A DNA stretch of 64,000 nucleotides. Source: Mycolicibacterium austroafricanum. GTDB taxonomy: Bacteria; Actinomycetota; Actinomycetes; Mycobacteriales; Mycobacteriaceae. Positions 1-8,810 of the stretch are shown piece after piece (position 1 is the first letter of the stretch; each line of letters starts with the position of its first letter). Made by a program: the position numbers and the translations under genes. Where the stretch lies: the NCBI RefSeq assembly GCF_902705885.1, contig NZ_CACSIP010000001.1, positions 462,211 to 526,210 of the forward strand, read 5' to 3'. Under the pieces are notes generated by a model. It had not been told where the DNA came from and made no database searches. It was given only the letters and a program-made list of their open reading frames with translations.

Positions 1-2
1 TC

Positions 3-344
3 GCCATTGCCACCGGCCGCCGCGACAACCAGCCCGCCACAGTTGCCACCGCGCTCGCGCAGATCCCTGGCCTGTCCATGGCCGCCAACACCGGCATCCC
101 CCTAGCTGTTGCCGCGCCTCTAGTCGCCGCCAGTGCTCGCCCCGGCGTGCACACCCCCGAAATCCTGCTCGACCCCACCGCGTTCTTCGCCGACCTATCC
201 CGGCACTGCATCGGCAACCCGCAACCGCACGCGATGACCGCCACCACCCGCTCCTGGGAATCACCACACGCCGCTGCCGTGGCCCTAAACACCTCGCTTC
301 TCACGGCGTTCCTCGCACCACCCGCCCACACTCTTAGCGGCTGA
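3..344 (+). CDS. Saccharopine dehydrogenase-like protein, C-terminal fragment (5' end outside window)
   Basis: The reading frame is open from the first bases of the window to a TGA, giving 113 residues without an obvious start, so the gene begins upstream. The segment TGIPLAVAAPLV followed by PGVHTPEILLDPTAFF resembles the C-terminal end of saccharopine dehydrogenase/Lys9-like NAD(P)-binding proteins, where a TGIPAA-type helix is followed by a GVxxPE and a DPxxFF segment. The Rossmann domain that would confirm this lies outside the window. The substrate cannot be told; family members include saccharopine reductases and mycobacterial trans-acting enoyl reductases. An internal ATG at 78 is probably not the start. 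Confidence 0.55.
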   Translation, partial: AIATGRRDNQPATVATALAQIPGLSMAANTGIPLAVAAPLVAASARPGVHTPEILLDPTAFFADLSRHCIGNPQPHAMTATTRSWESPHAAAVALNTSLLTAFLAPPAHTLSG

Positions 345-577
345 CCCGAATGCCCGGGTCTGTCCGGAACCCTTGTATGAGTGGCGGTTTCGCTAGCCTC
401 GGTTGGCGAGTTGCGCGGCATGAACGCAACGCGCTGGCATTAGCATTCGCCGACCGAATGCCCGACCGCGTGCCGGCAGTCCTCGTTGCCTCCGGGGGCG
501 GTCAGGCTCTAGGTAATTGGATCGGCGGTCCAAATTGGTGCACAGCCGACCCCTCCGGCTGCATTAATCTGACCACC

Positions 578-862
578 ATGGAAGTCGACCCGGAGATTCT
601 GCGTGCCTTCGCCGGGCAGGTCGATAACGCCGCGGCGCTGATCCGCGAGGCCGATGTCGGGGCCAAGGTGGCCACCGCGGCCGACGGCCTGGACGGTTCG
701 ACCACCCAGTGGGCGGCCCGACTCGTCGGCGCCCACGTCAAGGAGATCGCCGACCACATCGCCACCCAGGTCGGCGACATGGGCACCGCAGTGCGCGGCG
801 CGGGAAACAGCTACGAGGTGACCGACGACGAACTCGCCGGCAGCTTCGAAGGAATCTTCTGA
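578..862 (+). CDS. EspC/DUF2580-like type VII secretion target
   Basis: This encodes 94 residues, the usual size for EspC/DUF2580 proteins, which are small helical-hairpin partners secreted by ESX systems. The start is placed at ATG 578 (MEVDPEILRAF), since the MxVDPxxLxxFA opening is typical of the family; the longer upstream extension is low-quality sequence. Near the C-terminus Tyr79-Glu-Val-Thr-Asp83 fits the general YxxxD/E secretion signal. Three bases separate its stop from the next gene, so the two are probably co-translated and may form a secreted heterodimer. No clear Shine-Dalgarno sequence is visible. Confidence 0.75.
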   Translation: MEVDPEILRAFAGQVDNAAALIREADVGAKVATAADGLDGSTTQWAARLVGAHVKEIADHIATQVGDMGTAVRGAGNSYEVTDDELAGSFEGIF

Positions 863-865
863 CCC

Positions 866-2212
866 GTGTTGCCGTCTCGTTCCCGGTTGGAGCGCTGGAA
901 TCCCGATTCGCTGGCTTTCACCGGACAAGCGGTCAAGGACAGCGGCCGAGCTGTCGCCGGAGCAGTCACCACGATGAGCAACAACATCGACACCATGCCC
1001 GAGACCAGAGCGTGGTCGGGTGACGCGCACGCCGCCGCCTCCAAGATGCTCGGCCGTGCCGCGGAGGCCGCCAGCGCCTTGGCGGCCTACACCAAGGCCG
1101 TCGGCGCAGCCTTCCGGGACGGCGCCGGCACCATCGGCGAAGCGCGGACAGCATTGCTGAACAAGGCCGACGAGATCGACACGAGCGGCCAGTTGCACGT
1201 CAGCGACCAGTGGGTGGTCTTGATCACCGGCGCCGCGATGACCGCCGAACAGGCGGCGGCGCTGGAGCGACGCGCGCAAGCCGAACAGATCACCGTCAAC
1301 GGGTTGCTGCTCGCGGTGGGCGCCGCCGACGACGACACCGCCGCCGCGGTGACCGCCGCCGCCAAGAAGCACGGATTCGAAGCACCCGATCCCACCGGAC
1401 TGGACAACCTGCTTCCCGGAATGCCGAGGCCCAGCGACGAGGTGCCCAGTCCGGCCGCAGCGACCGGACTGATGCAGCAGGCCATGCTGCGTGACATCGA
1501 CATGTCACAAACGATCCGAGACACGGCGGTGGAAGTCGACGGCGACACCACCACCACAACGCACACCATGCAAGATGGCAGCAAGCAAGTGGTGACCGAG
1601 GACAACGAGTACCGGTGGGACCGTGGCCCTACCTTGCGCGTCACCCACTACGACAACGATGGGAACTTCTTGTCGCAGACCAGCACTGTCACGTGGAAGG
1701 ATTCGACGACCTATTCACTCCGAGGTGCCACAACGACGAGTACACGGCTTGCGGACGGCACGCTCTTAGAGTCCCATCGGTGGCCGAACGGCAGGACCGA
1801 AGCCAAGGTCTACACACCCGATGGGCGGGAAGGCGACATCCCGATCGAGATTCTCAGTAACCCCCCTACCGCCATCGCGGGCGGTGCTCTCACCGGTTTG
1901 GAGCGATACGTCGGACAGGGTGGGTCCATCCCGGGCTTGAGCGCGGACGCACTCAAGAATGTCGGCGTAGGAGCGAAGTTCGCCGGCCCTGCCGTCGGGA
2001 TCGCTGAGACGTTGTTCAATGTCGCCGGCGCGCAAAGTGCTTTCGAGCGGTGCGTTGACACCTACACCGGTGCCGGATCTGTCGCGGGCGGATTCGCCCC
2101 TCTGCTCGTTCCAGGCGCAGGCTGGATTACGGCAGGCATCATGTCGATCGGTGGCTCGCAAGTGGTCGGCGCATTCGGCACCTTTCTCGGAAATCAGTTC
2201 TGCTCGCGATGA
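866..2212 (+). CDS. Large WXG-bearing putative type VII secretion effector
   Basis: This is a 448-residue protein starting at GTG 866. Residues about 15-110 form an alanine-rich helical hairpin with Trp-Ser-Gly at 50-52, the WXG turn of ESX substrates. Residues about 215-330 are rich in Thr, Asp and Gly with short strand-turn units (DGS, DNDGN, DGTL, PNG, PDG) recalling YD/RHS-like beta repeats. The last 110 residues contain Gly/Ala-rich hydrophobic stretches (VAGGFAPLLVPGAGWITAGI) that could insert in a membrane. The family is not recognised. The EspC-like partner upstream and the coupled membrane protein and lipoprotein downstream suggest a secreted effector with helper or immunity proteins. 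That role is inferred from context. Confidence 0.6.
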   Translation: MLPSRSRLERWNPDSLAFTGQAVKDSGRAVAGAVTTMSNNIDTMPETRAWSGDAHAAASKMLGRAAEAASALAAYTKAVGAAFRDGAGTIGEARTALLNKADEIDTSGQLHVSDQWVVLITGAAMTAEQAAALERRAQAEQITVNGLLLAVGAADDDTAAAVTAAAKKHGFEAPDPTGLDNLLPGMPRPSDEVPSPAAATGLMQQAMLRDIDMSQTIRDTAVEVDGDTTTTTHTMQDGSKQVVTEDNEYRWDRGPTLRVTHYDNDGNFLSQTSTVTWKDSTTYSLRGATTTSTRLADGTLLESHRWPNGRTEAKVYTPDGREGDIPIEILSNPPTAIAGGALTGLERYVGQGGSIPGLSADALKNVGVGAKFAGPAVGIAETLFNVAGAQSAFERCVDTYTGAGSVAGGFAPLLVPGAGWITAGIMSIGGSQVVGAFGTFLGNQFCSR

Positions 2213-2940
2213 CGAACGCCCGCGATGCCGCCTTATTCGGTTTTCTCAGCGCATGCGTAATTATGTTCGCCTGGTGGGGTATTGGGGCTATCTCCGATGG
2301 CAACCCCTTCTCCTCAGTGATCGCATTTCTCTTCAGCGGCGCCTTCTTTTTCTTCGCGGTCCAGTGGGCGGTCATGAGATGGATGGCTGATCCCCGGGGC
2401 GAGTGCAGTCTTACTGGGACGACCATCAGGCCGAGAAGACTATTCGATGTCCTTTCCCTGATCTGGATCGGCGGCGCCACCTTTGGCGCCCTGCTCTATA
2501 TCGTTGTTTCATTCTTCGACGTCGTCGACATACCCACATACCGGTCCTCCTTGGCTTGGGCCATGGTCTTCGTATTCGTGGCAGGCGTGGCAACGCTGTG
2601 GCGCATGATCGCTCACGGCGGCGACTGCTATCTGCGCTTGACTCCCGACCGCTGCGAAGTGTGGAACGGGCCGTGGCTGGCATTCCGGCGCGCCAAGTGG
2701 GAGGACATCGAGCAGATCCTGGATCACCCAGTGCGTCGCAAACTCCGTGGCAGAGAGTTGATCGTGCTGGTGCTGCCCGAGGGCAGAAGCGCCACCCTGC
2801 TCTCAGACTGTGTCACCGGCAACAGCGACTCCCTTCGTGAGTGGGTGCGGTTCTATTGGCAGCACCCCGAATTCCGCGACGAACTCGTCGACCGCCGCGG
2901 CCTGCAGCGTCTCCAGGACGAGAAGTTCACCGTGGAATGA
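2209..2940 (+). CDS. Four-helix membrane protein of the type VII cassette
   Basis: This is a 243-residue protein whose ATG overlaps the previous stop (ATGA), so the two are translationally coupled. Four hydrophobic segments lie at about residues 8-28, 36-58, 82-104 and 115-134. They are followed by a soluble C-terminal domain of about 105 residues (YLRLTPDRCEVWNG, then a basic KLRGRELIVLVLPEG stretch) that looks like a small PH-like beta domain. No family is recognised. Its position directly after the WXG-bearing protein would suit an immunity or export-accessory protein, but nothing in the sequence proves it. Confidence 0.6.
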   Translation: MTNARDAALFGFLSACVIMFAWWGIGAISDGNPFSSVIAFLFSGAFFFFAVQWAVMRWMADPRGECSLTGTTIRPRRLFDVLSLIWIGGATFGALLYIVVSFFDVVDIPTYRSSLAWAMVFVFVAGVATLWRMIAHGGDCYLRLTPDRCEVWNGPWLAFRRAKWEDIEQILDHPVRRKLRGRELIVLVLPEGRSATLLSDCVTGNSDSLREWVRFYWQHPEFRDELVDRRGLQRLQDEKFTVE

Positions 2941-4355
2941 CATTGGCAAAGCACTTGTCTGGCCTACCGCGTCGGATTCGAGGTCATCAATTCCGCGCGG
3001 CGACAGCTGCACTTCTCATGATCGCGCTAGCGGCAATCACGGGATGCGTCACTGACGGACGCCCGGTTCGCGGTGAACCGCCCCCGGCCACCTCCAACAA
3101 CTCTGGGCAGTCCGCAACGGAACTCGGCCTGCCCGAACAGTTCCTGCTGGACATCCCGCTGAGACGCAAGCCTGTGCCGGGGTGGACACACAACGCCGTC
3201 GACCTGGGGATGAGATCAGGCGCAGGGATCCGCTACTCCCCGATCGGCAACGACGAGAACCGAGGTATCTTTCTGGCGAACTCCGCTCGAGAATGGTGGG
3301 TTTTCGGTGTCGACGTGGCCGACGGGAGCCGCCTGTTCGAGCCGGTCTGGTTGGGTCCACATGACGATGCCGAAGCGATCATGGCCTCCGCGTGCTTCCT
3401 GAACGGGCCGACCATGGCGGTGTGCCTGCGGGATGACGCCGATGCGCAACGTCGCAACCACGCATGGGTGATCGATACCCGCACCGGCAGATTGGTCTAC
3501 GACGGCGCCACCGACCTGACGTGGAAGCGCGATGTCGGCGACCCTTACGTCGAGCAGGTCGGTCAGTACCTGGTCGCCACCGTGAATGGCGTCGGCGTCT
3601 ACGGCGTCGGCCAGCAGGCCGAGCTGACGTGGCACGTCCCGGGCACCGGATCCATGACGTTCCCCCTTGACGACGAACTGGACGTCGCAGCACCGGTCGT
3701 CGCCGTACAGTCCCGTCTCCGCGAGCCTGACGTGGTGTTCTCGCTCGCCGACGGCACGGTGGTCACACCACAGCTGGCGCCCGGTGAATCAGTCCAGCGT
3801 GCCGTCGCCTACCCGGGGGGATTCGCCGCCGAACTCAGAAGCGGTTCCTCCGCCACGGTCGGGATCGCGTTCTTCGACAACAACGGTCGTGCGCGCAGCC
3901 GCGTCGTTGGTGCGGTACAACTCCGCAGCGGCTCCGACATCCTCCCCATGGTCCAGACCGACACCGACGATCGTGTTCTCACGATCGCCGGCAAGCCGCT
4001 GCTCGAGCTGTCCAAATCCGTTCTGTATCCCCGTACCCGACTGGCCGGCACCACCCTGTTGATCTCCACAGACGAGGAGCATCGAACGTGGCGACAGTTT
4101 GAGCTGGGTACTGGTCACGAAGGCGCGGTCTGCGACCGGGAGGAACTCGGGTATGGCTACATCGGGTCCGGCGAAGACGTGGTGGTGACGTCGGGCTCCC
4201 GTTCGCCGGCCGAGGGCGTCGATCTGGCTACGTGCGAAACACTGTGGGCGCTGCCGGGCTCGACCCGCACCTCAACCACCGAGGTGTGGCGGGTGCACAC
4301 GACGCTTGTGCACCGCGTCGGGGATCGGTTGTCGGCTCTCGTAGCACCCGGGTGA
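2937..4355 (+). CDS. Secreted lipoprotein, beta-rich, unknown function
   Basis: The start is placed at ATG 2937, which overlaps the previous stop (ATGA) and gives a classic lipoprotein signal: an Arg-rich n-region, a hydrophobic stretch and lipobox LAAITGC with the lipidated Cys at residue 37. The 472-residue product then has a low-complexity linker (GEPPPATSNNSGQS) and a long beta-rich region with repeated Val/Asp/Gly strands (for example YLVATVNGVGVYGV), consistent with a WD40/PQQ-type propeller. It is coupled to the membrane protein and so probably acts at the outer face of the same system. Specific function is unknown. Confidence 0.65.
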   Translation: MTLAKHLSGLPRRIRGHQFRAATAALLMIALAAITGCVTDGRPVRGEPPPATSNNSGQSATELGLPEQFLLDIPLRRKPVPGWTHNAVDLGMRSGAGIRYSPIGNDENRGIFLANSAREWWVFGVDVADGSRLFEPVWLGPHDDAEAIMASACFLNGPTMAVCLRDDADAQRRNHAWVIDTRTGRLVYDGATDLTWKRDVGDPYVEQVGQYLVATVNGVGVYGVGQQAELTWHVPGTGSMTFPLDDELDVAAPVVAVQSRLREPDVVFSLADGTVVTPQLAPGESVQRAVAYPGGFAAELRSGSSATVGIAFFDNNGRARSRVVGAVQLRSGSDILPMVQTDTDDRVLTIAGKPLLELSKSVLYPRTRLAGTTLLISTDEEHRTWRQFELGTGHEGAVCDREELGYGYIGSGEDVVVTSGSRSPAEGVDLATCETLWALPGSTRTSTTEVWRVHTTLVHRVGDRLSALVAPG

Positions 4356-4372
4356 TCACAACTCCCCCGCCC

Positions 4373-5179
4373 TCACATCAGGCCGCGGTGCGCCCGCGCG
4401 GCCTCCATATCGTCTGCGATGAAACCTTCGATGAACCCCCGCAGCATGTCTCGGCTCAGCGGCTCGGCGTGGCCGTCGAACTCGTAGATGTAGTCGCCGT
4501 CGCCGCTGATCTGCACCCACTGCAGCATCCGACGCTGCGGATCCGTACCCCAGCGCCGCGCCGGCTCGTGACGAGTCTGCACCGTCCCCGTGGCCACCAC
4601 CTCGCTGCCGTCGATCATACGGGCAGGGGATTCGTCGGGATCGGCGCGCTGAACAGGAAATCCGAGGTCATCGTATTCCTCCGCCGTTTCCGGCATCGTC
4701 GGCAGGCGGCTCTCTCCTGCTGCCACCACAATCCGCGGGTGGGCACCCGCGCCGACCAGTCCCACCGATTCTGCAATCGCGGTCGCCAACGCATCCGGCG
4801 CCACCGAGTAGATGTCGACGACGTCGACACCGTCCTGATCGCGGGTCTGCCGCGCAACGAACCCGGACTCGCCCCCACGCAGCGCGTGCAGCCGCACGTC
4901 CGGCGTGTCTGCGTCTGAGTGAGTCACCCGGCATTCCACGCAGACATCGCTTCGCACAAGGGCTTCCACCCATGATCGAACTCCGGGAAGATCGCCAGCG
5001 GCGATGCGATCAGCAACCGGCTCGCCGGCTCTGGTGGCGAGCCACACCGACCCGACGGGTCGGCTACGCCCCAGCGGATAGGGCGGCGCTTCCCGGCCGA
5101 ACAGTGCGCACGCCGACTCCAGGTCGACCACGGCCACGGTGTCCACCGGCGTCGCAGCGATGCTCACCCCATCCGTCAT
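4373..5179 (-). CDS. EspG family ESX secretion-associated protein
   Basis: This encodes 268 residues from ATG 5179; an in-frame extension to 5407 adds 76 residues of unlikely composition antisense to the PAP2 gene. Length and pattern fit EspG (PF14011), the cytosolic chaperones that bind PE/PPE or related substrates and deliver them to ESX secretion machines. Supporting segments are the central FVARQTRD stretch, the YSVAPDALATAIAESVGL helix and the C-terminal LRGFIEGFIADD helix. It lies tail to tail with the EspC-like cassette, 17 bp from the lipoprotein stop, suggesting it serves those substrates. No ESX core gene (eccC, eccD, mycP) is in the window. Confidence 0.7.
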   Translation of the reverse strand: MTDGVSIAATPVDTVAVVDLESACALFGREAPPYPLGRSRPVGSVWLATRAGEPVADRIAAGDLPGVRSWVEALVRSDVCVECRVTHSDADTPDVRLHALRGGESGFVARQTRDQDGVDVVDIYSVAPDALATAIAESVGLVGAGAHPRIVVAAGESRLPTMPETAEEYDDLGFPVQRADPDESPARMIDGSEVVATGTVQTRHEPARRWGTDPQRRMLQWVQISGDGDYIYEFDGHAEPLSRDMLRGFIEGFIADDMEAARAHRGLM

Positions 5180-5303
5180 GGACCCATTCTGCGGGCGGCC
5201 ACGCTCTTGCGTACAAACGGTGGGGGATACCGACGGCCAGTACGCTCGGTCGAACGCTGGGGGTTCGGTCCGATCCGGACGCACGAATGGGAGCTTTGGG
5301 ACG

Positions 5304-6230
5304 GTGACGAGGACCGAAAGGCGGGTGGCGCTCGACGGGAACGCCCGGTTGCGTCGGGCCCGGCACCGGTGGACGGCAGTGCTGATCGCCGCATTGCTGT
5401 TCGGCACCGTGGTCTACCTGCTGGCCGTGCACACGACGACGGGCCAGCGGTTCGAAGACGCGGCGCTGCGCGGCGCCACCCAGGTCGACGCCGGGGTGCG
5501 TCAAGCGGCGCTGGACCAGTTCCACACCATCACCGTCACGTCGCAGTTGGCCGCGGCGGTGATCGTCGCCGTGATCGGGCTACTGCGCCGCCAGGTGTGG
5601 CTGGCTGTGGCCGGGGTGGGGGTGATCCTCGGCGGGCAGGCCGTCACCCAAGTGCTGAAGTACCACGTGTTGTCGCGCCCCGAACTGGTCTCGATCAACG
5701 GCACGTTCGCCGACAACACACTGCCCAGCGGGCACACCACGGCGGCGATGTCGCTGTTGTTCGCCACGCTGATCGTGATGCCGTACCGGTTCCGCGGTGT
5801 CGCGATGTTCTTCACGCTCACCTGGGCGGTCGGCATCGGTGCCTACACCGTCATCATCAAGGCCCACAGGCTCTCGGACACCCTGGCCGCCGACGCGGTG
5901 GCGCTCATCGTGGCCTGCGCTGCGTCGCACTTCCTGGCCCGCAGCGGTCGGATCCGCGCGGTGATCTCCCCGCCGGCGACGCGCTACACCCTTCGTACGG
6001 TGTTCGTCGTGCTGGTCGGCGCCGCCGGATCGGCGAGCCTGGCCCTGGGCGTGGTGCAAGTGCTGCGCGGGGCGTCAGCCCATCTGAACGACGAGCCCGC
6101 CGAGTGGCATCTGTTTCTAGGGTCGCAGTGGCTGGCCGCTGCCGGTTCGGTGGCCGCCGCGCTGCTGTTCTGGTGGACCTGGCACCGACTGGAGAGCAAA
6201 CGTCGCGGCGACCCGGTCAGCACCCGCTGA
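5304..6230 (+). CDS. PAP2-family integral membrane phosphatase
   Basis: The GTG at 5304 is preceded by GGGAGC and gives 308 residues; the longer frame from 5139 runs antisense to the espG-like start. PAP2 phosphatases remove phosphate from lipid or prenyl phosphates at the membrane. The signature is visible as KYHVLSRP (motif 1, one residue shorter than the usual K-x6-RP), LPSGHT (motif 2) and a later HRLSD (motif 3). About six to eight hydrophobic helices surround these. In mycobacteria such enzymes act on decaprenyl, phosphatidylglycerol or diacylglycerol phosphates; the actual substrate is unknown. It is divergent from the EspG-like gene. Confidence 0.8.
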   Translation: MTRTERRVALDGNARLRRARHRWTAVLIAALLFGTVVYLLAVHTTTGQRFEDAALRGATQVDAGVRQAALDQFHTITVTSQLAAAVIVAVIGLLRRQVWLAVAGVGVILGGQAVTQVLKYHVLSRPELVSINGTFADNTLPSGHTTAAMSLLFATLIVMPYRFRGVAMFFTLTWAVGIGAYTVIIKAHRLSDTLAADAVALIVACAASHFLARSGRIRAVISPPATRYTLRTVFVVLVGAAGSASLALGVVQVLRGASAHLNDEPAEWHLFLGSQWLAAAGSVAAALLFWWTWHRLESKRRGDPVSTR

Positions 6231-6283
6231 GACCGGTCAGGCCGTTAGTTCGCCGTTTCGGTCGGAGCTCGGCTCGGGTCCTG

Positions 6284-6952
6284 TCAGCCGGTGACGGTGA
6301 GCTCGGTGTACATCCCGGCCCAGTAGTGGCCGGCGATGTTGCAGATCAGCTCGTAGCGGCCGGGTTCCAGTGCGATGGTCGTCCAGCCCGCCGCGCCGGG
6401 GACCAGTCCCTCGCCCTCGCCCGCCCCGCAGCTGGCTTCCACGTGGCCGAGGCCCGCCGATTCATCAACCTGATGACTCGCCTCGATGCGTCGCTGGCCG
6501 ATCGACTCGCCCGGACCGAGCGGCAGAACGGTCAGCTCGTGAATCCACGCTCCGGTATTGAGCACCCTGAATGACACCTCACCGGCGGGCACAGTGGCCG
6601 GGTCGATCACCATGCTCATCATCCGCATTCCGCGCCACGGATACTCCTGATTCATCGTGGCCGGGCCGTATGGGCCACCCGGGCCGGTACCCCTCATGCC
6701 CTGGCCGTGCATCACCCGGGGCCCCATCATGCTGCCGTGCGTATCGGTGAGGTTGACGTCGACGACTGTGCCGGGCAACGGCGGGATCTCACACGACTGT
6801 GGCGGGTATGAGCGCGGGGCGACCGGCCCGCCAGGTCCAGCACTCCGAATGCCCGGTCCAACCGTTGCTGCCAGGGCGAAGGTGCTCGCCACTCCGAGTA
6901 CGACGGCCGCCAAGCCGATCAGCAGAGCAAGCCGCAAACGTCTTGTGGCCAT
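6284..6952 (-). CDS. Exported cupredoxin-like copper protein
   Basis: This is a 222-residue protein with an N-terminal signal segment (basic MATRRLRLA, then LLIGLAAVVLGVASTFALA). The C-terminal half has a type-1 copper pattern: a His in WIHELTV, then C-N-I-A-G-H-Y-W-A-G-M, giving the Cys-x4-His-x4-Met ligand set typical of plastocyanin/sulfocyanin-like proteins. The middle is rich in Met, Gly and His (HGSMMGPRVMHGQGM), a possible extra copper-binding stretch. It is likely an extracytoplasmic electron-transfer or copper-handling protein. It follows the SHOCT membrane gene by five bases, so they probably share a transcript. Confidence 0.75.
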   Translation of the reverse strand: MATRRLRLALLIGLAAVVLGVASTFALAATVGPGIRSAGPGGPVAPRSYPPQSCEIPPLPGTVVDVNLTDTHGSMMGPRVMHGQGMRGTGPGGPYGPATMNQEYPWRGMRMMSMVIDPATVPAGEVSFRVLNTGAWIHELTVLPLGPGESIGQRRIEASHQVDESAGLGHVEASCGAGEGEGLVPGAAGWTTIALEPGRYELICNIAGHYWAGMYTELTVTG

Positions 6953-6957
6953 GATCG

Positions 6958-7233
6958 TCAGCGGTGTTCGCGCAGAAGGGTCATGCGACGCCGGAACTCG
7001 TCCTCGTCGATCTCGCCCCGGGCGAACCGTTCAGCCAGCAGGTCCTCGGCTCGGTTCACATTCGGGCCCTGCTGCGGTCCTCTACTCCCGCCACGATCAG
7101 AGGTGAAGTAGCGGACGGCCAAGACCACCAAAGTGATCACAACCCCCCAAAAAACCACCATGACCAGGCCCATCATGATCCAGCCGCCCCCACCCCAGCC
7201 GTGGTTCCACATCCAGCCGTCGCCGCCATACAT
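6958..7233 (-). CDS. Small SHOCT-domain membrane protein
   Basis: This is a 91-residue protein from ATG 7233; a GTG at 7245 would add four residues. It has a Trp/Gly/His-rich N-terminus (GGDGWMWNHGWGGGGW), a single transmembrane helix (about residues 20-42) and a C-terminal SHOCT motif: LLAERFARGEIDEDEFRRRMTLL fits the xxLxxxGxIxxxEFxxxKxxLL pattern. SHOCT domains are short oligomerisation or tethering modules. The gene directly precedes the cupredoxin gene. Such Trp/His-rich SHOCT proteins are often found with copper proteins, but no activity is known. Confidence 0.75.
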   Translation of the reverse strand: MYGGDGWMWNHGWGGGGWIMMGLVMVVFWGVVITLVVLAVRYFTSDRGGSRGPQQGPNVNRAEDLLAERFARGEIDEDEFRRRMTLLREHR

Positions 7234-7346
7234 CACCGAAATCACCCCACCGCAGCCCGATTTGTCGTCTTCGACCCACGATGCGCCCCCTATGCATCAC
7301 TCTGTAGGGCCGATGGTCCCCGTCGTGACGCACGAAGGCCCTCCAG

Positions 7347-8810
7347 TCAGCACCAATCGGCCCGCCGCGGACGATCCGCTGACTGCATGCCCCGGCGGTG
7401 TCGCACCAGGTTCGTCGCGGGCACCGCCGCGAGGACGAACAGTGTCCCGGCCAGAAGGACGTAGAGGTGTACGCCGATCGCCATGCTCACGGGCGCGCCG
7501 TCGGCGAGGGCACCGGGTATCCGGGTGGCCTTGAGCACCTCACCTCCGAGGACGTTGAAGGTGACCGATCCGAGCGCGAGCATGACAGACACCAGACCGG
7601 CGACGGTGCCCTGCCGCTCGGTCGGTGCGAGGTCGGTCGCTAGGTTGTAGCCGGACGCACCGATCGCCCCGGCGGCCACACCGAGCATCGCTGTACAGAC
7701 GATGGCCAACGGAAGCACCGATACCCCCGCGAGCATCGTAAAGGTCGCCACGACGCCGAGGGCGATACCGCCGAGGAGCGGAATCGCCGGACCGATACGT
7801 CCCGCCAACCACCCGGCGCCGACCCCGCCGATCACGATGCCGACATTGGGCGTGGCGAGCAGCACCGCGACAGTCTCTCCGTCACCCAGCCCGTAACCGA
7901 GCCCGAGATCGGCTGGCACCTGGGCAATGAGGCTCGTCAGCTGCAGCATGCTCCGGAACGAGCCTGCCGCCAGTATCAGCGCCAACAGCGTCAGCAGGAC
8001 CGGGCGGCTGAGGACCCGAAGGTCGATGATGGGCTCGTCGACGCGCAGCGCGAGCAGTGCCCAGCCGACCAACGCGGTGGCACCGGCGACCAGCAGCATG
8101 ATCATGCCTCCCGAGAGCCATCCGAAGTCCCTGCCGAGGCTGGTGTAGGCGAGCACCGCGGCGAGGCCGCCGCCGAGGAGAAACGCCCCGACCACATCGA
8201 TCCGGCCGGTGCTGCGGACCGGCGACTCCGGGATGAACGCGTGCACGGACGCCGCAGCGGCCGCGGCGAGCACTGCCGCCACCACGAACACGCCCCGGTA
8301 GCCGACGACCTCGATGACCGGTTCCATCAGGAACGGTTCGACGATTCCGACGATCGACGAGCCGGATGTCACGAGGCCCACCACGGCCATCGCCACCCGC
8401 GGGGTGCAGATCTGGCGTGCGAGCGCCACGGTGATGAAGATCGCGGCGAAAGCGGCGCCTTGAACGCAGCGTCCCACCAGGAACAACCACATGGTTGGGG
8501 CCATCAGGCAGATCAGCGCTCCGGCACATGCCAGCAGCAGCGTGGCGATGAGCACCCGGCGCTTGCCGTAAATGTCGGAACACTTCGCGAGCAACGGTGA
8601 CCAGATGGCTCCGGCCAACATCGCGCTCGCGTTCAGCCACGCGGCCTGGTCGGTGTCGAAGTGCGCCAACATCTGCGGCAGCACCATCAACGGCGAGGCG
8701 ATCGCGACGTCGGCCAGGACGTTCGCCAGGATCAGGACGGCCACCCAGAGGATGAGTCGCCTGCTCCACCGGTGCTCCTGGACAGTGGAGGCACCTTGTG
8801 TGACGTTCAC
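7347..8810 (-). CDS. MFS drug-efflux transporter (DHA2-like)
   Basis: This 487-residue multi-helix transporter has about 13-14 hydrophobic segments, the size of 14-helix DHA2 drug:proton antiporters. The loop between helices 2 and 3 has the MFS motif A remnant AKCSDIYGKRRVLIA. The substrate is unknown. Its ATG overlaps the last bases of the upstream monooxygenase gene (8807-8810), so the two are translationally coupled. Oxidation and export of the same toxic compound or antibiotic is a reasonable inference. Control by the divergent TetR regulator through the palindrome at 10016-10046 is likely. Confidence 0.85.
   Translation of the reverse strand: MNVTQGASTVQEHRWSRRLILWVAVLILANVLADVAIASPLMVLPQMLAHFDTDQAAWLNASAMLAGAIWSPLLAKCSDIYGKRRVLIATLLLACAGALICLMAPTMWLFLVGRCVQGAAFAAIFITVALARQICTPRVAMAVVGLVTSGSSIVGIVEPFLMEPVIEVVGYRGVFVVAAVLAAAAAASVHAFIPESPVRSTGRIDVVGAFLLGGGLAAVLAYTSLGRDFGWLSGGMIMLLVAGATALVGWALLALRVDEPIIDLRVLSRPVLLTLLALILAAGSFRSMLQLTSLIAQVPADLGLGYGLGDGETVAVLLATPNVGIVIGGVGAGWLAGRIGPAIPLLGGIALGVVATFTMLAGVSVLPLAIVCTAMLGVAAGAIGASGYNLATDLAPTERQGTVAGLVSVMLALGSVTFNVLGGEVLKATRIPGALADGAPVSMAIGVHLYVLLAGTLFVLAAVPATNLVRHRRGMQSADRPRRADWC

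Noticed and set aside
509..1372. Long minus-strand open frame (287 codons) over the EspC-like and WXG genes
   Set aside because: Arg/Gly/Ala-rich antisense shadow of GC-rich coding sequence; no family pattern and no ribosome-binding site.
5207..6574. 455-codon plus-strand frame across the PAP2 and cupredoxin genes
   Set aside because: Frame-shifted shadow; its Arg-rich translation has no recognisable domain, while the PAP2 motifs are clear in the other frame.
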